The notes beneath the pieces were generated by a model that was not told the origin of the DNA, made no database searches, and saw nothing but the letters and a program-made list of their open reading frames with translations. Below are positions 1-6,203 of a DNA stretch of 7,742 nucleotides, piece after piece. Source of the DNA: Chitinophagaceae bacterium (lineage in GTDB: Bacteria > Bacteroidota > Bacteroidia > Chitinophagales > Chitinophagaceae); NCBI GenBank assembly GCA_026785745.1, contig JAJAZO010000217.1, positions 1 to 7,742 of the forward strand, given 5' to 3'. Each line of letters begins with the position of its first letter. Position 1 is the first letter of the stretch. The position numbers and the translations under genes were made by a program.

Positions 1-29
1 ATAGCAAACTCCTGATTCTTTATTACTAG

Positions 30-662
30 TTAGTTTTGGTTGAGATAATTTTCGCAGTCTTCGCAAGGTTTTGCAGGAGGAGATGGATTTACAGGTAAAT
101 CATATAAAAAAAGTTTTTTAGTCAAAATATTTACAAAATCAGTAAATGTATTCATTTTATACCAAACATGTTGGTCCGTGAGATTGGTCTGAGGAATAAG
201 AACAATATTATTAATTTTTGTTTCGTCTATTCTCTCATGTTTGCCTTCTCTATGATCAAACAATTTCTTGAGTTGGCCTCTTCTAATTATCAAGTTCCCC
301 AATATCCCTCCATTTGGAACGCTAACACCTGTACTACCTGGTACAACAACTGAATAATATGGTCCACTTAGCATTTTATTATTCTTATCTGTTCCATAGG
401 CAACCAGAATTGTTTTAGAACTGCCATCATTCACAAATTGTAACATTATTTTCCGTACATCATCTATTAAAAGTAGCTTTAGTTGCTCTTTTGTGAAGTA
501 ACAATTTTCAACGACGATTGTGCTGGTTGGAGACTTTTCACTAGCTAAGAATATTTTTTTTGGTAAAGATATTTTATTCCTATTGCTTACTTCTGTATCG
601 ATATTCCAGCTACCTAATATACAGCAGAATAAGATTAAAGGAAAAAACATTAAATACTTCAT
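30..662 (-). CDS. Exported protein of unknown function, 210 aa
   Basis: I do not recognise this family. The preferred start is the ATG at 662, which begins directly with a signal-peptide-like segment (Lys2, then a hydrophobic stretch to about residue 18). An in-frame ATG 39 bases upstream (701) would add 13 residues including charged ones in front of the hydrophobic core, and a weak promoter-like TAAATTTT (707-714, minus) lies just before it, so 662 fits better. Cys12-Cys13 sit at the end of the hydrophobic core, but the residues before them do not make a normal lipobox. The mature part has mixed alpha/beta character, a Gly/Val-rich centre (residues 85-122) and a short Pro-rich C-terminus ending in a CxxC pair (Cys200, Cys203). 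It is alone on its strand here and lies more than 1 kb from the next minus-strand gene. An export role is inferred; function is unknown. Confidence 0.7.
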   Translation of the reverse strand: MKYLMFFPLILFCCILGSWNIDTEVSNRNKISLPKKIFLASEKSPTSTIVVENCYFTKEQLKLLLIDDVRKIMLQFVNDGSSKTILVAYGTDKNNKMLSGPYYSVVVPGSTGVSVPNGGILGNLIIRRGQLKKLFDHREGKHERIDETKINNIVLIPQTNLTDQHVWYKMNTFTDFVNILTKKLFLYDLPVNPSPPAKPCEDCENYLNQN

Positions 663-701
663 TTTTAAAATACCTGTTAAAAAGCTGTGTTTAGACCTCA
701 T

Positions 702-1065
702 GATTTAAAATTTAGGTGGTTAAATAATCAGAGTGTATTTCTCACCAGGCAGGAATAAATCTATATCTAAAATAAACCACTGCGCCGAACTTTCAAAGGG
801 TTACCCCGAAGATTGCGTAGATACTCTCAATGATGCGTACTTGTACGCAGCAAGTCAAATTTCCGGACTTTTTATGGCTTTACAATCGGCTGTTTTGCGT
901 ATTTACTCCTTCCTTAAAGTAGTTATGCGGTGGATTACGGGCAGGCTTTTCCACGCAATTGTTAATACCATTTAAACGCCTAACTACGGTCACTGCATTT
1001 CCCGCATTTCCTACCTTGTTTTCAGGCCATTGCCGGGACAAAATTGTGTTATAAAATTTCTTTTT
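702..1065. other. Intergenic region without a convincing gene
   Basis: This stretch of about 360 bases separates the divergent starts of the exported protein at 662 and the small membrane protein at 1066. Two overlapping reading frames exist (80 codons on plus, 733-975; 64 codons on minus, 880-1074). They read through the same DNA on opposite strands, neither resembles a known family, and the minus one runs over the start of the 1066 gene, so I do not call them genes. It carries a perfect 7-bp inverted repeat at 834-849. It should hold promoters for both flanking genes, but I found no full TAnnTTTG match with a -33 partner. It could also be a relic or an interspersed non-coding repeat; the sequence alone cannot decide. 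Confidence 0.5.
834..849. repeat. Perfect 7-bp inverted repeat, 2-base spacer
   Basis: TGCGTAC and GTACGCA flank a TT spacer, forming a 16-base near-palindrome in the divergent intergenic region, about 170 bases from the start at 662 and 216 bases from the start at 1066. The 2-base loop is too tight for a stable RNA hairpin, so if functional it is more likely a site for a dimeric DNA-binding protein. No regulator gene lies in the window. Confidence 0.4.
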
Positions 1066-1440
1066 ATGACACAAAGAACCTTATCCAACATCATCTTTTT
1101 GATGGTATTTTCTTTAGCCACTACTACCGTTTTTGCCGGTGGTCATACGGCTAAAGCCAAGTCGGAAACCTACAGTAAACAAGTCAACACACAGGCAACA
1201 TCTGATTATCCCGCTACGGATAAACCGATGCCGATATTTCCTTCACCTAAACCTACGGTACCACATGGTAAAGCTAATGTCCCACACATGGAGGAACTGC
1301 CCCATATTCATAAGTTTCATAAAGAAAGGGTGAAGAAGATTAAGAAGCATCATAGCAAATACTGGTTACTAAGCCAGGTAATACTGGCCCTGTGTCATCT
1401 TTCAATCCTTGTAATAGGATACTTGCATGCAACACACTAA
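1066..1440 (+). CDS. Small exported membrane protein, His/Lys-rich, 124 aa
   Basis: The family is not recognised. The chosen ATG at 1066 starts an N-terminal signal peptide (residues 1-24, ending V-F-A before Gly-Gly, a good signal peptidase I site); the upstream in-frame ATG at 1030 would put 12 extra residues ahead of it. The mature region is Pro-rich and hydrophilic (residues 25-78), followed by a strongly basic, His-rich segment (80-98, six His and about seven Lys), then one hydrophobic helix (about 100-120) and a short tail ending His-Ala-Thr-His. After signal cleavage it would be a single-span protein with a periplasmic domain; the basic stretch just before the helix would then lie on the outer face of the inner membrane. 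The His cluster could bind metal or acidic lipid, but that is inference. Its stop codon overlaps the convergent acylphosphatase stop. Confidence 0.7.
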   Translation: MTQRTLSNIIFLMVFSLATTTVFAGGHTAKAKSETYSKQVNTQATSDYPATDKPMPIFPSPKPTVPHGKANVPHMEELPHIHKFHKERVKKIKKHHSKYWLLSQVILALCHLSILVIGYLHATH

Positions 1441-1709
1441 AAACGTTCTATGGAAAACTTGCTGAAAGACTGTAGGGGAAGTTCCAAAATAATTAAGTCC
1501 GTTACGCTGGCTCTTGCAGGTCCCTGCTTACACCATACTGCTAACTTATCCAATTGCTCACTTGTACCTGTGGCTATAATACAAACGCTGCCATCTGGTA
1601 AATTCTTAACCTTCCCGGTTATGTCAAGTGCTACTGCCATTTCTTTTGTGCTTTGGCGATAATATACTCCCTGCACTTTGCCTGAAACGATGATGGAGAC
1701 GGTAAGCAT
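1437..1709 (-). CDS. acyP: Acylphosphatase
   Basis: This is a cytosolic small enzyme hydrolysing carboxyl-phosphate bonds of acylphosphates such as acetyl phosphate or 1,3-bisphosphoglycerate. At 90 residues it has the normal family length. The two family signatures are present: G-K-V-Q-G-V-Y-Y-R at residues 10-18, supplying the phosphate-binding loop and catalytic Arg18, and the G-K-V-K-N-x-x-D-G segment at 32-40, supplying catalytic Asn36. A G-P-A-R-A-x-V stretch (63-69) matches the usual third conserved segment. The common Trp before the catalytic Asn region is replaced (Gly-Lys-Val). The ATG lies 5 bases after the msrC stop, so the two genes are probably cotranscribed. Its TAG stop overlaps the stop of the convergent gene by 4 bases, leaving no room for a terminator between them. 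Confidence 0.93.
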   Translation of the reverse strand: MLTVSIIVSGKVQGVYYRQSTKEMAVALDITGKVKNLPDGSVCIIATGTSEQLDKLAVWCKQGPARASVTDLIILELPLQSFSKFSIERF

Positions 1710-1714
1710 AAGGC

Positions 1715-2206
1715 TTAGAATTCAATCAGGGTTACAATTTCTTCAAGGTAACGCTGGTCGGTAGTATCAAATTGGTCGTATTCGCTGCTGTCAACATCAA
1801 GTACTGCCACTACTTCATTATTACGGAACACAGGGATCACAATTTCAGATTTTGATAAACTGCTGCAAGCAATATGTCCGGGAAATTTATCCACATCCGG
1901 AACGATAAGTGTTTTGGCTTCTGCCCAACTACTGCCGCAAACACCTCTTCCTTTTTTTATCCGGGTGCAGGCAACCGGCCCCTGGAAGGGAGCAAGAACT
2001 AATTCATCGTTTTTTACTACATAGAATCCGACCCAGAGCCAGCTTCCGGAGCCCTGTGGGCCAAACTGTTCCTTCAATGCAGCAACTACATTTGCCATAT
2101 TGGCTACAAGGTCATTCTCACCTTCAAGTAATCCTTTTAGCTGCGGAATTAGTGATTGATATTGTTCGGCTTTATTGCCAGTTATGATTGATAAATCTTC
2201 TGCCAT
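1715..2206 (-). CDS. msrC: Free methionine-(R)-sulfoxide reductase (GAF-domain, fRMsr)
   Basis: The enzyme reduces free L-methionine-(R)-sulfoxide to methionine with thioredoxin-type electrons, in the cytosol, as part of oxidative damage repair. The 163-residue length and single GAF fold match the family. Diagnostic stretches are W-V-G-F-Y (58-62), P-F-Q-G-P-V-A-C (73-80), G-V-C-G (88-91), F-P-G-H-I-A-C (108-114) and the V-L-D-V-D-S strand (135-140). The three conserved cysteines are Cys80, Cys90 and Cys114, with Cys114 in the position of the catalytic Cys118 of the E. coli enzyme. The residue after Cys114 is Ser rather than the more usual Asp. It follows the flavoprotein gene by 46 bases on the same strand but has a promoter-like TACCTTCG just before its ATG, so it may be a separate unit with acyP. 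Confidence 0.93.
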   Translation of the reverse strand: MAEDLSIITGNKAEQYQSLIPQLKGLLEGENDLVANMANVVAALKEQFGPQGSGSWLWVGFYVVKNDELVLAPFQGPVACTRIKKGRGVCGSSWAEAKTLIVPDVDKFPGHIACSSLSKSEIVIPVFRNNEVVAVLDVDSSEYDQFDTTDQRYLEEIVTLIEF

Positions 2207-2210
2207 TGCA

Positions 2211-2218
2211 CGAAGGTA
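2211..2218 (-). promoter_or_regulatory. Possible -7 promoter element for msrC-acyP
   Basis: On the minus strand, TACCTTCG matches the Bacteroidota -7 consensus TAnnTTTG at all but one fixed position and ends 4 bases before the msrC ATG. That close spacing is common in this phylum. No clear -33 TTG partner is visible in the 46-base gap, so the call is tentative. Confidence 0.35.
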
Positions 2219-2252
2219 AATGGACTTTAGACATAATGAAAATGTAAACGTA

Positions 2253-3392
2253 TTAAAAAGGGTTTCCGTGAGTTTGTTTTACAAGGTAGTTGATAAGTTT
2301 AGGAAAAGGCTTTGTTATTGCTAAGAAGAAATTAGTAAGCTTTTTGCTGCCAAACAAACGTTGTATTCGTCTGCCCATTTTTAAACGGTTAGCAAATTGC
2401 TGGTTCCACTGCAGCGTATATTGCTGTTCCATTTCTGCTCTCGTAATTTTAGCATGCAGAAAATCATGGATATAAATGGCGGCTATCTTACTACCGTGTA
2501 AGGCCATACTCATACCATTGCCACACAATGGGGTAATCATCCCGGCAGCATCACCAATCATCAGCACATGATTTTCTACCTGTGACTTTTTATCAAAACT
2601 TATTTGCGAAATAGTAAGAGGATTGTCGTTTATGATTTTGTTTTCAGTAAATATTTTTTTCAGGTGTGGGTTCTGACTTAAAATATGTCGTTCCATTTCT
2701 TTTATATCGCCTTTGCTTTTTTGCAAATTGTTAGCGGTAGTGAGGTAGCATAAATTATAATTATCGGCTTCAATTTTTACAATGCCGCAATAGCCGTTTT
2801 TAAAATTGTGAAGGGCAATCGTATCAGCAGGGAAATCAGTTTTAATATGATACTTTACGCCAATGTAGTTATTCAGTTTGTTTTTTGATGCGTTAGTGAA
2901 AGGCCTTTTCCATTTGATGTCAATATTACTTCGCTTGCCAAAGCTGCCCGCCACCATTTTTGCATGGTATTGTTGCTGTGATGTATCAACAATAAACTCC
3001 TCGTCTAAAAACACAATATCTTTGACTTTTGTGTTTTCCATTACAATTACTCCTTCATTCTTTGCTATTTGGGCCAGTGTATTGTCTAACCTGTACCGGC
3101 TGATACCAAAACCGCCAAGCGGTAGCGATTGTTCCAGCATTTTTCCATTTACGGATGTTACTTGTAGTTTAGTGATGATGGGAACGTTTATGCCATCAAG
3201 ATCAACTCCAAGATCATTCAAAAAATCCCATGACTCCAGGCTGATATATTCTCCGCATACTTTATGAAAGGGGTATTGTTCTTTTTCAAACAAAATAACT
3301 ATATGCCCCTGCCTGATCAATTGGATGGAGAGTGCAAGGCCAGCCAGACCTCCGCCAACAATGGCAACATCATATGTAGAATCAACAGGCAA
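2253..3392 (-). CDS. FAD-dependent oxidoreductase, geranylgeranyl-reductase/aromatic-hydroxylase type
   Basis: This 379-residue flavoprotein has an N-terminal FAD-binding Rossmann motif G-G-G-L-A-G (13-18) with Glu36 ending the second strand, a K-V-C-G-E-Y-I-S segment (44-51) typical of geranylgeranyl reductase-like enzymes, and the second FAD motif G-D-A-A-G-M-x-x-P-x-x-G-N-G-M (280-294). A G-Y-C-G-I-V-K-I-E stretch (200-208) sits where geranylgeranyl reductases carry an aromatic-rich G-Y-x-W motif, with Cys replacing Trp. The halogenase G-W-x-W-x-I-P motif is absent. It could hydroxylate the polyketide ring, as SrsC does in Streptomyces phenolic lipid synthesis, or reduce isoprenoid double bonds. 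The start is TTG: no ATG or GTG occurs before the Rossmann motif, and an in-frame stop lies four codons upstream. It begins 2 bases after the methyltransferase stop and is the last gene of the biosynthetic operon. Confidence 0.88.
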   Translation of the reverse strand: MPVDSTYDVAIVGGGLAGLALSIQLIRQGHIVILFEKEQYPFHKVCGEYISLESWDFLNDLGVDLDGINVPIITKLQVTSVNGKMLEQSLPLGGFGISRYRLDNTLAQIAKNEGVIVMENTKVKDIVFLDEEFIVDTSQQQYHAKMVAGSFGKRSNIDIKWKRPFTNASKNKLNNYIGVKYHIKTDFPADTIALHNFKNGYCGIVKIEADNYNLCYLTTANNLQKSKGDIKEMERHILSQNPHLKKIFTENKIINDNPLTISQISFDKKSQVENHVLMIGDAAGMITPLCGNGMSMALHGSKIAAIYIHDFLHAKITRAEMEQQYTLQWNQQFANRLKMGRRIQRLFGSKKLTNFFLAITKPFPKLINYLVKQTHGNPF

Positions 3393-3394
3393 TT

Positions 3395-4096
3395 TTATTT
3401 TTTATTTTCGGCAACCACTAACCAGCGGAAAGCCCATTTCCAGTTGATGGTGAAATTTCCAATGCCTGCCTGTTGAAATAATTGCTGCCAGTCTTTTTTT
3501 CTAAAGCTACGGGCTACAGACAAGCAAGCATCGTTTTTTACTAAATATGATTTGCTGAAAAACTTGGTGATGTATTTAATAAGATAATAAGCCAGCCAAT
3601 GCCGTTGCAGATCATTAATAAAAAACCCTTGACTACTATTTTGTTGTAACCACTGTAACATAGTTATTAATTGCTCATCGGTAAAATGATGACAGAACAG
3701 CGATGAAAAGATAATATCCGGTTTATTTTCACCAAAATTCATAACTTCATAATCACTGCAAATCCACTGACAGGGCAGTTGCGGATATTGTTGTTTGGCA
3801 AAAGCAATACATCCGTCATTCATATCTATTCCAATAAAGCTGACCGGGATATTTTTATTAAGGCAATATTTATAAATAGCAAAAAGATTATCACCGCCGC
3901 CGCAGCCAATTTCGCAGATTGTAAGAGGCGAAACAATGCCTTTTAATTCTTTTACACCTTTTAATGTTATGGCATGTCCGCCAAGCCGGGTATTGATAAT
4001 ATTCAGTTCTTTTAAGGTCTGTGCCATTGCCTCAAAGGAGATATTGTCTCCATCCATTAACTCTTTCTGGTAACTGCGTTGGCGTAGGTTTATCAT
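3395..4096 (-). CDS. Class I SAM-dependent methyltransferase of the polyketide operon
   Basis: The 233-residue protein has a helical N-terminal cap (1-50) and a Rossmann methyltransferase fold. SAM-binding motif I is I-C-E-I-G-C-G-G-G-D-N (60-70); the acidic residue ending strand 2 is Asp91 in F-I-G-I-D; Asp115 in the C-S-D-Y segment probably contacts the adenine; motif IV is D-I-I-F-S-S-L-F-C-H-H-F (127-138). The last 60 residues are rich in aromatic residues and may form the acceptor pocket or a membrane-surface contact. The ATG overlaps the synthase stop by 4 bases (ATGA), so translation is probably coupled. By position it should methylate the synthase product, like SrsB on alkylresorcinol, but O- versus C-methylation and the acceptor are inference. 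A UbiE/UbiG-like quinone methylation role is the main alternative. Confidence 0.88.
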   Translation of the reverse strand: MINLRQRSYQKELMDGDNISFEAMAQTLKELNIINTRLGGHAITLKGVKELKGIVSPLTICEIGCGGGDNLFAIYKYCLNKNIPVSFIGIDMNDGCIAFAKQQYPQLPCQWICSDYEVMNFGENKPDIIFSSLFCHHFTDEQLITMLQWLQQNSSQGFFINDLQRHWLAYYLIKYITKFFSKSYLVKNDACLSVARSFRKKDWQQLFQQAGIGNFTINWKWAFRWLVVAENKK

Positions 4097-5175
4097 GCAG
4101 ATAAGATAAAAGTTTCCATCGTCAGGCCCGGCCCGAAAGCGGCACCAAAAATGGTATTCTTTTCTTTGTTATTGAGAGCATTCATTATTTTCTCTAATAC
4201 AAACAAAACAGTTGGAGAAGACATATTGCCATAATCTTTCAACACTTCATAACAAGGTTGCAATTGCCCATTTGTAAAGCCAAGGCTTTTATGCACAGCT
4301 TCCAATATTTTTTTTCCTCCGGGATGGATGCACCAATGAGTGATGTTTTCTTTGCTAAGGTTGGCAGTAGCTAATGCCCCCTCCACTAACACATCAAAAT
4401 CTTCTTCTATCATGTCAGCAACGTAACCGCTTAATGTCATCAGGAAACCTTTAGAAGAAAGTTCCCAGGCCATATCCTTCTTTCCTTTTAATGAAACCAT
4501 TGAGTAGAAATTATCAATCGTTAACCCTTCCTGTTCTTCATTGCCCGTTACTAAAACTGCTGCGGCACCATCTGAAAACAACATACTGCTTGTCATATTA
4601 TCAATAGTATGTTCTTTTTGAAAATGCAGGGTACATAGTTCGGTGCATACTATCAATACATTTGCCTTTTTATCAGCTTTGCAAAATGCATCAGCAATCT
4701 TCACCGCATGAATAGCAGCATAGCAACCCATAAAGTTCACAGAAGTTCGGAAGGTAGTAGCCGGTAAATTTAATAACTCAAGCAATTCAAGGTCAAGACC
4801 AGGTGCACTCATACCCGTACAACTTACCGTAATAAGATGTGTAATTGTTTGACCCGTAGTTTTCTCCATGCACTTTTCAATAGCATTCAACGAAAGTTGA
4901 GCGGCATATTGTTGGTACCATTGCATTCTTTTCTCCAATTTTGGAAAAGGTTCCAGGTTTTCTGTTGGGGAATAAAATGCCCATTCAGCCGCCGGTAAAC
5001 TATAATCGGGAATAACTGAATAACGGGTGCCGATACCACCCTGCCGGTAGAGATATTTTAATTTTCGTTTATCGTCCTCATCAAGGGCATATACCCGTTG
5101 CATAAAATCAAGGATAACAGATTGCTCATGTTTATATGCCGGAACGGCTGTGCCAATGGATATTATTTTACTCAA
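4093..5175 (-). CDS. Type III polyketide synthase (chalcone/stilbene synthase family)
   Basis: A homodimeric ketosynthase that extends an acyl-CoA (or acyl-ACP) starter with malonyl-CoA and cyclises the chain to a resorcinol, pyrone or phloroglucinol. The 360-residue length is normal. The catalytic triad is complete: Cys151 in N-F-M-G-C-Y-A-A, His284 in H-W-C-I-H-P-G-G, and Asn317 in D-Y-G-N-M-S-S-P. The C-terminal G-F-G-P-G loop is A-F-G-P-G (346-350). The starter and ring type cannot be predicted from these motifs. The start is TTG at 5175, since the next in-frame ATG (Met25) would remove the conserved first strand K-I-I-S-I-G-T-A. It overlaps the UbiA stop by 4 bases (TTGA), and a strong GGAGG (5181-5185, minus) lies 5 bases before it. 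It is the second gene of the four-gene operon. Confidence 0.95.
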   Translation of the reverse strand: MSKIISIGTAVPAYKHEQSVILDFMQRVYALDEDDKRKLKYLYRQGGIGTRYSVIPDYSLPAAEWAFYSPTENLEPFPKLEKRMQWYQQYAAQLSLNAIEKCMEKTTGQTITHLITVSCTGMSAPGLDLELLELLNLPATTFRTSVNFMGCYAAIHAVKIADAFCKADKKANVLIVCTELCTLHFQKEHTIDNMTSSMLFSDGAAAVLVTGNEEQEGLTIDNFYSMVSLKGKKDMAWELSSKGFLMTLSGYVADMIEEDFDVLVEGALATANLSKENITHWCIHPGGKKILEAVHKSLGFTNGQLQPCYEVLKDYGNMSSPTVLFVLEKIMNALNNKEKNTIFGAAFGPGLTMETFILSA

Positions 5176-6044
5176 AAAAACCTCCAGGTTAATAAGATGA
5201 TAAATGCAATGTTCGTACAGGTAGCAGCAATCCAGTTCATCCGCATGGTATTTTTAAAATTAGCAGCTGTATTATTCTTCCTTACTAGTAAAAACCAGTT
5301 GATAAAATAAACGATAACCGGCACAAAAAGGATGCTAACAACCCATAATTTGTTTATTTCTTTTATACTGATAAAGAATTGTGCCATAAATATCCATGCA
5401 AATAAGTAAACAGTGGCACAAAATACAAAAGTACCGGTGTACCCCAGTTTATAACTGATTGTAGCCACTCCATCTGCCAGGTCCTGTTTATGCTGATAGA
5501 TTTGTGTGAGCGGATAAAACCCGCCAATCAATAAGGCGCAGATAACCATTCCCTGCCAGGGCACCCATATAGTAGTGTCTTTATTGCTTCCATGATAAAC
5601 CAATGCAAACGTTAAAGCTCCCTGGAAAATAACAACGGTGAGATAACTAATCACAGGATATTTCTTCAATCTGATGCCACGGTAGCTATACGCTTTTGAA
5701 GCACCGATATATAATACAGCAACACCAGCAAATAAAGGGCTAATCAAAAAACTTAACCCGATGGCTGCAGTATCTAATACAATGGTAAGTAAAAAGAGTT
5801 GACGGGATGGGAGAGGTGGCTTCTCCAAACCACCAATGCTTTCTGTATCCCTGTCCATATAACTATTGTACCCATTACTGGCGGGATAAATTAATAAGTG
5901 AAGAATAAAAAAAATCAATGTTGCTTTTTCCCAGTTAATATCAGGTACTTGTGATATGGCAAAAAAATACAGGGGTGATAGAAAAAGAGAAAAAGGAATC
6001 CGCAGTAATTTAATCGTAGATGCTGAAAGCATATTGTCAGCCAT
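5172..6044 (-). CDS. UbiA-family membrane prenyltransferase
   Basis: A 290-residue polytopic membrane protein with about eight or nine hydrophobic helices, in the size range of UbiA aromatic prenyltransferases, which join a polyprenyl diphosphate to an aromatic acceptor inside the membrane. The first Asp-rich motif region is N60-S-Y-M-D64-R-D66-T-E68, followed by P-P-L-P-S (76-80), the usual P-L-P-S element. Against the canonical N-D-x-x-D-x-x-x-D, the second position is Ser and the last is Glu. The second motif region is Y183-Q-H-K-Q-D188-L-A-D191-G, followed by the usual T-I-S-x-x-L-G. Basic loop residues at 122-128 follow a Y-S-Y-R segment. Family membership is clear; Mg-diphosphate chemistry is probable but the changed first motif leaves some doubt. 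As first gene of the operon it most likely acts on the polyketide product or supplies a prenylated acceptor. Confidence 0.87.
   Translation of the reverse strand: MADNMLSASTIKLLRIPFSLFLSPLYFFAISQVPDINWEKATLIFFILHLLIYPASNGYNSYMDRDTESIGGLEKPPLPSRQLFLLTIVLDTAAIGLSFLISPLFAGVAVLYIGASKAYSYRGIRLKKYPVISYLTVVIFQGALTFALVYHGSNKDTTIWVPWQGMVICALLIGGFYPLTQIYQHKQDLADGVATISYKLGYTGTFVFCATVYLFAWIFMAQFFISIKEINKLWVVSILFVPVIVYFINWFLLVRKNNTAANFKNTMRMNWIAATCTNIAFIILLTWRFF
5181..5185 (-). promoter_or_regulatory. Strong Shine-Dalgarno sequence for the TTG-started synthase
   Basis: GGAGG lies inside the 3' end of the UbiA gene, 5 bases before the TTG start of the polyketide synthase. Other starts in this window lack a comparable purine core. 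It supports TTG at 5175 as the real start and suggests independent ribosome recruitment besides coupling to UbiA termination. Confidence 0.7.
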
Positions 6045-6085
6045 GTTTTCTGTAAGATAGGCCGATAGAGTGATAAATTGAGAAA

Positions 6086-6104
6086 ATATTCATCGAATGA
6101 ATAT
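6086..6104. promoter_or_regulatory. Perfect 8-bp inverted repeat, candidate operator or 5'-UTR hairpin
   Basis: ATATTCAT and ATGAATAT flank a 3-base CGA spacer (plus strand), centred about 51 bases before the UbiA ATG. A 19-base symmetric site at this distance is a common arrangement for a dimeric repressor or activator. If transcription starts further upstream it would instead form an A/U-rich hairpin in the leader. The pairing is seen directly; its role is inference. Confidence 0.45.
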
Positions 6105-6148
6105 CAGCAGATTTAATGTGACGAGTTTGGTGGAATCTCAAGTTAATT

Positions 6149-6199
6149 TTATTTGCCCGTGGCTTTGCTGTCAATAATGGTTGCTAAATCTTCTGGCAT
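6149..6199 (-). CDS. Possible 16-residue leader peptide or gene relic
   Basis: A short frame starts with ATG at 6199 and ends with TAA at 6149-6151, encoding MPEDLATIIDSKATGK. It has normal-looking protein composition and is preceded 4 bases upstream by TACCTTTA, the close promoter-to-ATG spacing typical of Bacteroidota genes. It lies 104 bases before the UbiA ATG on the same strand. It may be a leader peptide of the operon, the surviving first codons of a lost gene, or chance. It has no run of a single amino acid that would suggest classical attenuation. Confidence 0.25.
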   Translation of the reverse strand: MPEDLATIIDSKATGK

Positions 6200-6203
6200 A
6201 AAG

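Noticed and set aside
733..975. 80-codon plus-strand frame
   Set aside because: No family resemblance and no clear promoter or ribosome site, and it is overlapped by an equally open frame on the other strand. Kept only as part of the unexplained intergenic region.
880..1074. 64-codon minus-strand frame
   Set aside because: It overlaps the start of the 1066 gene head-on and has no recognisable domain.
2878..3267. 129-codon plus-strand frame inside the flavoprotein gene
   Set aside because: It is the antisense of a gene with clear FAD-binding motifs and has no motifs of its own.
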